Origin: RGIG6353 sp045535585
GTDB taxonomy: Bacteria; Bacillota; Clostridia; Oscillospirales; SIG627
Direction: 5' to 3'
Assembly: GCA_045535585.1 (NCBI GenBank)
Contig: JAZSLY010000171.1
Coordinates: forward strand, 1-6,847
DNA: 6,847 bases
Shown here piece after piece: positions 1 through 4,876 of this stretch. The notes beneath the pieces are model-generated. The model was given only the letters and a program-made list of their open reading frames with translations, made no database searches and had not been told where the DNA came from. Each line of letters starts with the position of its first letter. Within the stretch, counting starts at the first letter, position 1. Made by a program: the position numbers and the translations under genes.

Positions 1-107
1 CCCAACGTCCGTACAAGTACGGGAGGTCTGCACCTGCTTCGAGTAGGGGAATCCATTTAAGTGTTGTGGGTCTATAATGCAAGTATCACGAGAAGGGCAG
101 GAAACTT
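1..107 (+). other. Structured non-coding stretch, possible edge of an unidentified RNA gene
   Basis: No plausible reading frame covers this stretch, yet it is GC-richer than the true spacers in the window. Read on the plus strand it gives a 5-bp hairpin CCGTA/TACGG (9-13 with 18-22, loop CAAG) and a 5-bp hairpin CCTGC/GTAGG (33-37 with 43-47, loop TTCGA). A closing helix CCCA/TGGG (1-4 with 67-70) encloses both, giving a three-way-junction-like fold. The second hairpin contains a G-U pair that becomes an A-C mismatch on the other strand, which mildly favours a plus-strand RNA. I checked it by eye against tmRNA, RNase P RNA, SRP RNA, 5S rRNA and tRNA signatures and found none. A 6S-like RNA remains possible, since the 3' GGGCAGG could close with an element left of the window, but this is speculation. 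It could also simply be the 3' flank of the minus-strand gene at 111-419. Confidence 0.22.
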
Positions 108-110
108 AGT

Positions 111-419
111 TTAGTGGCAGTGCTCGCAGTTGCCGTCGCAACCGTCATGGTCGCATTCTTCCATAAGCTCGTCCTCGAAGGCGTCAGCAACCTTGTAGAA
201 CTCATCGTCATCGTCGATGGTAACAAGCATTTCGTTGCCCTCGTCGTCAAGAGCTATCTTAAGAATTACAAACTCGTCGCCGTCCTCGTCAACGGGAACG
301 AGCGCAAGGTAGGTGTTACCGTCAAGCTCCATATCGCCTATAACGGCAAAGTCCTTTTCTACACCCTCTTCGTCGGTAAGGGTGAGTATATCTTCTTCAA
401 AATCACGGTTTTCAGCCAC
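111..419 (-). CDS. DUF1292 (YrzB-like) small acidic protein with Cys/His tail
   Basis: This 102-residue cytoplasmic protein has the DUF1292 pattern: an N-terminal D/E-rich segment starting with a beta strand (DILTLTDEEG, about 10-19), then short strands (YLALVPVD, VILKI) separated by acidic turns, ending in a helix (EFYKVADAFEDEL, 73-85). The family is widespread in Firmicutes, often near ruvX, an IreB gene or fur; its function is not established. The protein is extremely acidic. After the core domain comes a short tail, residues 89-102, with C89, H91, C94, C98, H100, C101 and H102, which resembles a metal-binding knuckle (C-x4-C-x3-C-x2-C). The start is GTG, chosen because an AAAGGAGG site lies 8 nt upstream and the next Met is only at residue 30. 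It is preceded by its own promoter, so it need not be cotranscribed with the mutase gene 75 nt upstream. Confidence 0.88.
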   Translation of the reverse strand: MAENRDFEEDILTLTDEEGVEKDFAVIGDMELDGNTYLALVPVDEDGDEFVILKIALDDEGNEMLVTIDDDDEFYKVADAFEDELMEECDHDGCDGNCEHCH

Positions 420-427
420 GTTAGTAT

Positions 428-435
428 CCTCCTTT
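428..435 (-). promoter_or_regulatory. Ribosome binding site for the GTG-started DUF1292 gene
   Basis: On the minus strand this reads AAAGGAGG, a near-perfect complement to the 16S 3' end, 8 nt before the GTG codon at 417-419. It supports GTG as the real start. Confidence 0.85.
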
Positions 436-458
436 ATTTTCGGACATTTTCTATTATT

Positions 459-481
459 ATATTACACTATTTTTGTAATAT
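459..481. repeat. Inverted repeat across the -10 box and spacer, possible operator
   Basis: ATATTAC (459-465) and GTAATAT (475-481) are perfect inverted repeats of 7 bp separated by 9 bp. The repeat starts at the outer edge of the -10 box and ends one base short of the -35 box of the DUF1292 promoter. No U-tract follows on either strand, so it is not a terminator. The position is where a repressor would sit, but the bases are AT-rich, chance formation is possible, and I do not recognise a known operator family. Confidence 0.4.
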
Positions 482-487
482 AGTCAA
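459..487 (-). promoter_or_regulatory. Sigma-A promoter of the DUF1292 gene
   Basis: On the minus strand, TTGACT (-35, 482-487) is followed by a 17-nt spacer and TAATAT (-10, 459-464). Five of six bases match consensus in each box. The expected transcription start is near 452, leaving a leader of about 33 nt that includes the ribosome binding site. A 7-bp palindrome (459-481) covers the -10 box and the whole spacer. Confidence 0.75.
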
Positions 488-494
488 GAGTTTT

Positions 495-2228
495 TTAAAA
501 ATTGAAAAAGGCTTTAATCAAATTTAATTTCTCTTTACTCGTTTCTTCATTTTCGGCGGAAATGAAATAGTAAAGCTTGATTTTAGGCTCTGTGCCCGAC
601 GGTCTTACGGTAACGCTGCTTTCGTCCTCAAGAGTATAGGTCAGCACGTTCTCGGGCGCAAAGGGCAGGGGAGTGGTCTCTCCCGTCAGGAGATTTTTCT
701 TGGTGGCAATAGAATAGTCCGCAATGCGCGCCACCTTCAAGCCTGCGATACTCTTCGGCGGCTCTTCTCTCAAACGGCGCATAATGCTTGCCATTTCCTC
801 CTGAAAGGCGGGATTGGTTATGATGCTTTCGTCCCAATATTCTCCCCAGAAGCCATACTCCTTGTATATCTCGTCAAGGGTGTCAAAGAGAGTCATGCCA
901 CGAAGCTTGGAATCGAGCGCCGCTTCTGCAATCAGAAGTGCTGCCGAAACGCCGTCCTTATCTCTTGCATAGGTACCTGCAAGATAGCCGTAGCTTTCTT
1001 CAAATCCGAAAAGGAAATTGTGAGATCCTGACGTTTCAAACTCCTTGATTTTCTCTCCTATATATTTAAAGCCCGTGTATACGTTGAACATTTCCACGTT
1101 GTGCCTCTTACATATAACCTCGGAAAGCTTTGAGGACACTATGGATTTTACGATGGCAGGGTTTTCGGGCATAGTTCCCGTCGCCTTCCTTGCCTTTATT
1201 ATATAGTCTATGAGTATGAGGGCGATTTGATTACCCGACAGGGTAAAATATTCCCCGCCTTTTTTCAGCGCAACGCCCATTCTGTCGGCGTCGGGGTCGT
1301 TGGCTATGATAATATCGGCGTCACCCGCTACCTTTATTCCTTCTTCAAAGGATTGTATAAACTGTGGGTTAGGCGTTTTTACGGTGGGGAAGTTTCCGTC
1401 CGGAGTGGCTTGTGCTTCAACCACCGCAACCTTCTCAAAGCCTGCCAGCTTCAGCGCACGCGGCGCCAAAAGATAGCCTGCGCCGTGAAGAGGGGTATAA
1501 AGGATGTTAAGCACGTCGGGGTTATCCTTTATCTTCTTCGGGTCAATGGTCTTTGAAAGTACGTTTTCAAGATATGCACGGTCAATTTCTTCTCCGATAA
1601 CCGTTATCTTTCCGCTTTCAACCCCTTCCTTGTAATCAAGAGTGGGGATATTCCAGAAATCAAGCTCGTAGAACTTGTCGGCAATCATTTTAGCTTCAAC
1701 GGGAGGGAGCTGACCTCCGTCCTCCCAATATACCTTGTAGCCGTTGTATTCGCTGGGGTTGTGAGAAGCGGTGATGTTGATGCCCGCTTTACAGCCGAGC
1801 TCTCTTATGGCAAAGGAAAGCTCGGGCGTGGGACGGAGTGACTCGAAAATGAACACCTTTATTCCCGAAGCGGTCAATACCTCGGCGGAGATTTCAGCAT
1901 AGCGCTGAGAATTGTTTCGGCTGTCGCAGGCAATAACGACACCCATTTCAGAGCCTTTGGCTTCAATAATGCATTGAGCGAGGGCAAGTGTAGCAAACCT
2001 TACCGTCTCTTCGTTCATATTGGCACTGCCTGCAATCATTTTACCTCTGAGACCCGCCGTGCCAAAGCCTATTATTTTAGCAAAATTTCGGATAAGTGCA
2101 TCGTCGTCGAGAGACGCAATAAATTCGTCGCTTTTCTTATCGCTTTTTGCGTGCACCTTCCATTCAGCTAAATTGCGCCTTGCAATTTCAAGCGCATTCC
2201 CGTTATATATGTCCTTAATAAACTCCAT
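495..2228 (-). CDS. pgcA: Phosphoglucomutase/phosphomannomutase (PgcA-type alpha-D-phosphohexomutase)
   Basis: This 577-residue cytoplasmic enzyme interconverts hexose 1- and 6-phosphates through a phosphoserine, linking glycolysis to glycogen, polysaccharide and cell-envelope sugar synthesis. All four family signatures are present in order. The N-terminal FGTAGLRG motif is at 55-62. The catalytic loop TASHNPSEYNGYK is at 153-165, with phosphoserine Ser155. The metal-binding loop DPDADRMG is at 311-318, the sugar-binding loop GFEESYGY at 408-415, and the phosphate-binding loop RPSGTEPKIKLY at 542-553. The length matches the long PgcA/PGM2 branch (Bacillus PgcA is about 580 residues) rather than the roughly 450-residue GlmM or ManB types. 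It appears intact. The start is ATG, with GGAGG only 4 nt upstream, a tight spacing. A strong terminator lies directly before this site, and I see no convincing separate promoter. The symbol follows the Bacillus orthologue; glucose versus mannose preference cannot be read from the sequence. Confidence 0.95.
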   Translation of the reverse strand: MEFIKDIYNGNALEIARRNLAEWKVHAKSDKKSDEFIASLDDDALIRNFAKIIGFGTAGLRGKMIAGSANMNEETVRFATLALAQCIIEAKGSEMGVVIACDSRNNSQRYAEISAEVLTASGIKVFIFESLRPTPELSFAIRELGCKAGINITASHNPSEYNGYKVYWEDGGQLPPVEAKMIADKFYELDFWNIPTLDYKEGVESGKITVIGEEIDRAYLENVLSKTIDPKKIKDNPDVLNILYTPLHGAGYLLAPRALKLAGFEKVAVVEAQATPDGNFPTVKTPNPQFIQSFEEGIKVAGDADIIIANDPDADRMGVALKKGGEYFTLSGNQIALILIDYIIKARKATGTMPENPAIVKSIVSSKLSEVICKRHNVEMFNVYTGFKYIGEKIKEFETSGSHNFLFGFEESYGYLAGTYARDKDGVSAALLIAEAALDSKLRGMTLFDTLDEIYKEYGFWGEYWDESIITNPAFQEEMASIMRRLREEPPKSIAGLKVARIADYSIATKKNLLTGETTPLPFAPENVLTYTLEDESSVTVRPSGTEPKIKLYYFISAENEETSKEKLNLIKAFFNF

Positions 2229-2243
2229 AAATCCTCCAAAAAC

Positions 2244-2275
2244 AAAAAAATATAACCGCCCGTTTGGGCGGTTAT
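2244..2275 (-). terminator. Intrinsic terminator between the lipoprotein gene and the mutase gene
   Basis: A perfect 10-bp stem (2252-2261 with 2266-2275, core AACCGCCC/GGGCGGTT) has a 4-nt loop. On the minus strand one A and then seven Ts (2244-2250) follow it. It begins 8 nt past the lipoprotein stop codon and its T-run ends 15 nt before the mutase ATG, so it also forms the immediate leader of the mutase gene. The opposite strand has no continuous U-tract, so it acts mainly on leftward transcription. Confidence 0.85.
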
Positions 2276-2283
2276 TAATTTAT

Positions 2284-2712
2284 TTATTCGGCGATAGACT
2301 CAAATCTGAACTCTAAAACCTCTCCGCCCTTCATTTCGTCGTGCTGAGCAGTCAAACCGCTTTTATTAACAAAGTCACTCTTATTATTTTCCTTTACGTA
2401 ATAAATAAACTGGTTAGTTTTGTCAGAAGCGATATCACCAATGTTTGTAACTACAAATGCGTCAACGTCTTCCTTATTAACGTAGTATTCGATTTCTGCC
2501 TGCTTGAGAGCAGCTTCAAGACAGTCAAGTCCGTAGAAGTTCTTGCCCTGAATTGAATCGGGGTTCTCAACACCGAGTGTTACGGTCTCTTCGCAGATAA
2601 CCGTGCCTTCAGCGTCAAGCACGCGAACGAGAACTGTTTTAGCACCGCAGGAGGTGAGCATAAGCGCCATCACTGCGAGAACAGAAAGCATAAGAACAAC
2701 AAATCTTTTCAT
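2284..2712 (-). CDS. Small secreted lipoprotein with DUF4430-like domain
   Basis: This is a 142-residue predicted lipoprotein. The N-terminus has a type II signal peptide: K2-R3, a hydrophobic stretch (about 4-19) and the lipobox LTSC with Cys22 as the lipidated residue, so the mature protein should be anchored on the outer face of the cell membrane. The mature part is a single small domain. It has a strand pair (TVLVRVLDAEGTVICEETVTL, described here in two halves: 26-36 and 37-46), a helix (GLDCLEAALKQA, about 61-72), and a C-terminal FIYYVKENNK...GGEVLEFRFES segment. This resembles the DUF4430 / transcobalamin C-terminal-like fold, in which a ligand- or partner-binding strand ends with a G-D/E-V-I-E-F motif. 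No partner or substrate can be named. The ATG is preceded by GGAG at 8 nt and by a perfect sigma-A promoter. The gene ends at a strong terminator, so it is probably transcribed alone. Confidence 0.85.
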   Translation of the reverse strand: MKRFVVLMLSVLAVMALMLTSCGAKTVLVRVLDAEGTVICEETVTLGVENPDSIQGKNFYGLDCLEAALKQAEIEYYVNKEDVDAFVVTNIGDIASDKTNQFIYYVKENNKSDFVNKSGLTAQHDEMKGGEVLEFRFESIAE

Positions 2713-2754
2713 TATTAAATCTCCTTGTAAATCAACTATAAATTAACATTATAG

Positions 2755-2783
2755 ATTATACATTATCATTCCGTTTTTGTCAA
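2755..2783 (-). promoter_or_regulatory. Perfect-consensus sigma-A promoter of the lipoprotein gene
   Basis: On the minus strand TTGACA (2778-2783), a 17-nt spacer and TATAAT (2755-2760) match consensus at all 12 positions with optimal spacing. The start point should lie near 2748, giving a leader of about 35 nt. A second TATAAT-like string follows a few bases downstream. Such a promoter implies strong, possibly constitutive transcription. Confidence 0.9.
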
Positions 2784-2819
2784 TACAAAAAAGAATAAAT
2801 ACGTTCGTATATAATTGCG

Positions 2820-2852
2820 AAAAACGGAGAAAAAAGAAAAAACGAGAAAAAA
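2820..2852. other. A-tract block between divergent promoters
   Basis: Four runs of five or six As occur at 2820-2824, 2830-2835, 2837-2842 and 2847-2852. Three of them (centres about 2822, 2832.5 and 2849.5) are roughly in helical phase. The block lies about 45-80 bp upstream of the -35 box of the ribosomal promoter and about 40-70 bp upstream of that of the lipoprotein promoter. It is probably intrinsically bent and may help upstream contacts of RNA polymerase. No reading frame is present. Confidence 0.35.
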
Positions 2853-2897
2853 GCGGGCTTTAAATGTTAATAAATTGTAAATATTTAAATTTTCCCA

Positions 2898-2926
2898 TTG
2901 AAAAATTTTACAATATATACTATACT
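2898..2926 (+). promoter_or_regulatory. Sigma-A promoter of the S10 ribosomal protein operon
   Basis: TTGAAA (-35, 2898-2903) is followed by a 17-nt spacer and TATACT (-10, 2921-2926). The 40 bp upstream of the -35 box is almost pure A/T (gttaataaattgtaaatat and onward), as expected for an UP element at a growth-rate-controlled ribosomal promoter. The expected start near 2933 leaves a leader of about 300 nt before rpsJ. Confidence 0.85.
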
Positions 2927-3124
2927 ATCAAAGCTTGATATGCGATGAAGCGGGAGGTGGCTACCGTGAGGTAGGGAATTTCCGCAGAGTATGTCCGGGA
3001 AACGGGCGACAGTACAACTGACATAATTCAATTTCGTTTAGGTTTCTTCCATTATATATATAGTGGGCTGAATCCGAGTTGCAGCGAAGTTGACCCTTGC
3101 TCTTTATGGGTGAGGTACGCCTGC

Positions 3125-3152
3125 GGATTTTGATATCATTCAAAATCCTTTT
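3125..3152 (+). terminator. Terminator-like hairpin inside the S10 leader, candidate attenuator
   Basis: GGATTTTGA (3125-3133) pairs perfectly with TCAAAATCC (3140-3148) around a 6-nt loop and is followed by TTTT (3149-3152), then G and T. The stem is AU-rich with two G-C pairs at its base and the U-tract is short, so it would be a weak or pausing-type terminator. Its 5' arm can pair instead with AATCC at 3071-3075, the arrangement expected of an attenuator. Confidence 0.4.
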
Positions 3153-3157
3153 GTAAA

Positions 3158-3187
3158 GGGTGTTAATGGAACACCCGGCGCGGTGTT
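3158..3187 (+). promoter_or_regulatory. Mutually exclusive hairpin pair in the S10 leader
   Basis: The central AACACC (3170-3175) can pair with the upstream GGTGTT (3159-3164, extended to 7 bp with G3158 and C3176, loop AATGG). It can equally pair with the downstream GGTGTT (3182-3187, 6 bp, loop CGGCGC). Both cannot form at once. The element ends 31 nt before the rpsJ ribosome binding site. Confidence 0.4.
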
Positions 3188-3200
3188 AGTTTCTGCTCCC

Positions 3201-3225
3201 AAAAAATCTACATTTTTTAAGGAGG
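3201..3225 (+). promoter_or_regulatory. A/U hairpin abutting the rpsJ ribosome binding site
   Basis: AAAAAAT (3201-3207) and ATTTTTT (3212-3218) form a perfect 7-bp A-U stem with a 4-nt loop, ending exactly where the ribosome binding site AAGGAGG (3219-3225) begins. The spacing from that site to the ATG is 6 nt. The hairpin is weak alone but could tune ribosome access. Confidence 0.35.
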
Positions 3226-3231
3226 CAAATT

Positions 3232-3543
3232 ATGGCAAATGAAAAGATCCGTGTAAGACTTAAGGCTTACGACCACACTCTTATCGATCAGTCAGCGGAG
3301 AAGATTGTTGAGACTGCTAAGCGTTTCGGCGCTCAGGTTTCAGGTCCTATTCCGTTGCCCACCGAAAAGGAAGTGGTAACAATCCTTCGTGCAGTACACA
3401 AGTACAAGGATTCCCGTGAGCAGTTTGAGATGCGCACTCACAAGAGACTTATTGATGTTATCAAGCCATCAAAGGCCGCTGTTGAGGCACTCACAAGTCT
3501 TGAACTTCCCGCCGGCGTTGAAATCGAACTTAAAGTATTTTAA
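3232..3543 (+). CDS. rpsJ: 30S ribosomal protein S10
   Basis: This 103-residue protein is S10 of the small-subunit head. It also serves as NusE, which pairs with NusB in antitermination complexes and links NusG to the leading ribosome. The sequence is complete and typical. The conserved AQVSGPIPLPTEKE segment (35-47) is followed by the loop HKYKDSREQFEMRTHKRLID (56-75). Residues H56, K57 and D60 are the positions where tetracycline-class resistance changes are known in other bacteria; they have the usual Gram-positive form here. It is the first gene of the operon, with a strong AAGGAGG site 6 nt before the ATG, and is preceded by the 300-nt leader rather than by tuf as in many relatives. A 54-nt gap with a small hairpin separates it from rplC. 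Confidence 0.98.
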   Translation: MANEKIRVRLKAYDHTLIDQSAEKIVETAKRFGAQVSGPIPLPTEKEVVTILRAVHKYKDSREQFEMRTHKRLIDVIKPSKAAVEALTSLELPAGVEIELKVF

Positions 3544-3563
3544 TCGCGGCAAAAACTAGTCAA

Positions 3564-3578
3564 GTTGGGTCACCCAAC
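3564..3578 (+). promoter_or_regulatory. Perfect hairpin between rpsJ and rplC
   Basis: GTTGGG and CCCAAC form a 6-bp perfect stem with a TCA loop 20 nt after the rpsJ stop and 19 nt before the rplC ATG. No U-tract follows, so it is not a terminator. It could be an mRNA processing, stability or translational control site. Confidence 0.45.
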
Positions 3579-3597
3579 CAATAATTAGGAGGAAAAA

Positions 3598-4227
3598 ATG
3601 AAAAAAGGTATTATCGGCAAGAAAATCGGTATGACACAGATTTTTCTTGAAAGCGGTGAAGTAATTCCCGTAACCATCATCGAAGCCGGTCCCTGCCCCG
3701 TTGTGCAGAAGAAGACCGTTGAGACAGATGGATATGATGCAATCCAGCTCGGATTTGCTGACGTAGCCGACAAGAAGGTTACAAAGCCCATCAAGGGTCA
3801 CTTTGGTAAGGCTAATATTACTCTTAAGCGTCATCTCAAGGAGTTCAGACTCGACGACGTTGCTTCTTACAACGTAGGAGATGAGGTTAAGGCTGACGTA
3901 TTCGCAGCAGGCGACAAGATCGACGTAACAGGCACTTCAAAGGGTCACGGTTACACAGGCGCTATCAAGCGTTGGAATCTCAGCATGCTCGGTAAGACTC
4001 ACGGTATCGGTCCTATCCACCGTCAGTCAGGCTCAATGGGTGTTATCGACCCTGCGAGAATCTTCAAGAATAAGAAAATGGCAGGTCAGTGGGGTAACGA
4101 GCAGGTTACAATACTGAATCTGGATGTCGTTAAGGTTGACGCGGAAAAGAATATCATCGCAGTTAAGGGTGCAATCCCCGGCGCTCGCGGCGGTATCGTA
4201 TTTATCCGTGACTCCGTTAAGGCATAA
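3598..4227 (+). CDS. rplC: 50S ribosomal protein L3
   Basis: This 209-residue protein is L3, one of the first proteins to assemble on 23S rRNA; its long central extension reaches the peptidyl transferase centre. The N-terminal KGIIGKKIGMTQIF (3-16) is the standard L3 opening. The extension contains GTSKGHGYTGAIKRW (112-126) and THGIGPIHRQSGSMG (134-148), followed by FKNKKMAGQWGNEQVT (156-171). The family usually has Met or another hydrophobic residue where Trp165 occurs in MAGQWG. The length equals that of E. coli L3. The ATG follows an AGGAGG site with a 5-nt A-rich spacer. Position between rpsJ and rplD is canonical. Confidence 0.98.
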   Translation: MKKGIIGKKIGMTQIFLESGEVIPVTIIEAGPCPVVQKKTVETDGYDAIQLGFADVADKKVTKPIKGHFGKANITLKRHLKEFRLDDVASYNVGDEVKADVFAAGDKIDVTGTSKGHGYTGAIKRWNLSMLGKTHGIGPIHRQSGSMGVIDPARIFKNKKMAGQWGNEQVTILNLDVVKVDAEKNIIAVKGAIPGARGGIVFIRDSVKA

Positions 4228-4249
4228 CTTGTAGGAAGGAGAGAATACA

Positions 4250-4876
4250 ATGCCAAGCGTAAAAGTATATGATATGACCGGTAAAGAAACAGGCGAAGTA
4301 ATGCTCAGCGACGTGCTTTTCGGCGCAGAGATTAACGAGTCCGTTCTTCACATGGCAGTTCGTGCATACCTTGCTAATCAGAGACAGGGTACACAGTCAA
4401 CTCTTACAAGAGCAGAAGTTTCCGGCGGCGGTATCAAGCCTTGGAGACAGAAGGGTACAGGCAGAGCACGTCAGGGTTCAACCCGTTCACCTCAGTGGAC
4501 ACACGGCGGTGTAGCTCTTGGTCCTAAGCCCAGAAGCTACAAACTTTCTCTTAACAAGAAGGTTCGTGCAATCGCTCTCAGAAGCGCTCTTTCTTCAAAG
4601 TGTGTTTCCGACAGCGTAAAGGTAGTTGACACAATCGCTACAAGCGAATATAAGACAAAGACAATGGTAAATATGCTTGCTGCAATCGGCGCAGAAAAGA
4701 AGGCTCTCGTAGTTCTTCCCGAGAACGACAAGATGATTATCAAGTCCTTTGCAAATATCCCCGGTGTTAAGACAACACTTGCTAACAACCTGAATGTTTA
4801 CGACATTCTCAACTGTGGCAGTTTGGTTATAGCTAAACCTGCTATCGAAAAAATCGAGGAGGTATATGCTAAATGA
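4250..4876 (+). CDS. rplD: 50S ribosomal protein L4
   Basis: This 208-residue protein is L4. A globular domain on the subunit surface carries a long loop that lines the constriction of the nascent-peptide tunnel. That loop is clear at about 57-97 and includes KPWRQKGTGRAR (63-74), the region where macrolide-resistance changes are known in other bacteria; no insertion or deletion is seen. In gammaproteobacteria L4 represses its own operon by binding the S10 leader and also inhibits RNase E. Whether this L4 acts on the structured leader at 2933-3231 is an open possibility, not shown by the sequence. The ATG follows an AGGAAGGAG site. The stop codon overlaps the next start (ATGA at 4873-4876), so rplD and rplW are probably translationally coupled. 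Confidence 0.98.
   Translation: MPSVKVYDMTGKETGEVMLSDVLFGAEINESVLHMAVRAYLANQRQGTQSTLTRAEVSGGGIKPWRQKGTGRARQGSTRSPQWTHGGVALGPKPRSYKLSLNKKVRAIALRSALSSKCVSDSVKVVDTIATSEYKTKTMVNMLAAIGAEKKALVVLPENDKMIIKSFANIPGVKTTLANNLNVYDILNCGSLVIAKPAIEKIEEVYAK

Larger units (their letters stand above)
2933..3231 (+). promoter_or_regulatory. Long structured 5' leader of the S10 operon
   Basis: About 300 nt of likely transcribed RNA separates the promoter from rpsJ and has no convincing reading frame. Visible helices in order are as follows. GCGGGA/TTCCGC (2950-2955 with 2980-2985) encloses a CTACC/GGTAG hairpin (2961-2965 with 2970-2974) capped by a GNRA tetraloop, GTGA. A bulged stem follows (2989-2995 with 3008-3015). 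Then CCATTAT/ATAGTGG (3049-3055 with 3060-3066) contains one G-U pair. A long arm is closed by AATCC/GGATT (3071-3075 with 3125-3129) and GCAGCG/CG-C-CTGC (3081-3086 with 3118-3124, one bulged C), with ACCC/GGGT inside (3093-3096 with 3108-3111). The base of this arm competes with the terminator-like hairpin at 3125-3148. S10 operon leaders are autoregulated by L4 in gammaproteobacteria; this sequence does not visibly match that leader, and I could not name its family. Confidence 0.6.

Noticed and set aside
73..78. TATAAT string on the plus strand as a promoter
   Set aside because: No -35-like hexamer is found 16-18 nt upstream and the downstream sequence is antisense to DUF1292.
114..527. 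Plus-strand open frame of 137 codons over the DUF1292 gene
   Set aside because: It is antisense to a well-supported DUF1292 gene with promoter and ribosome binding site; the valine-rich product reflects reverse-complemented acidic codons.
2954..2970. T-box-like string (AGGTGGCTACCGTG) in the S10 leader
   Set aside because: It resembles the AGGGTGGNACCGCG T-box motif, but it lies at the 5' end of the leader, is itself part of a GNRA-capped hairpin, has no downstream terminator using it, and a T-box before ribosomal genes is not expected.
2945..2974. Nine-codon leader reading frame (MKREVATVR) after the S10 promoter
   Set aside because: There is no ribosome binding site, it starts about 12 nt from the expected transcript end, and the bases are better explained by RNA helices.
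2991..3026. Eleven-codon reading frame (MSGKRATVQLT) in the S10 leader
   Set aside because: No ribosome binding site precedes it and it overlaps a probable stem.
2961..3143. Minus-strand 60-codon frame in the S10 leader
   Set aside because: It lies opposite the structured leader, with no ribosome binding site and no recognisable protein features.
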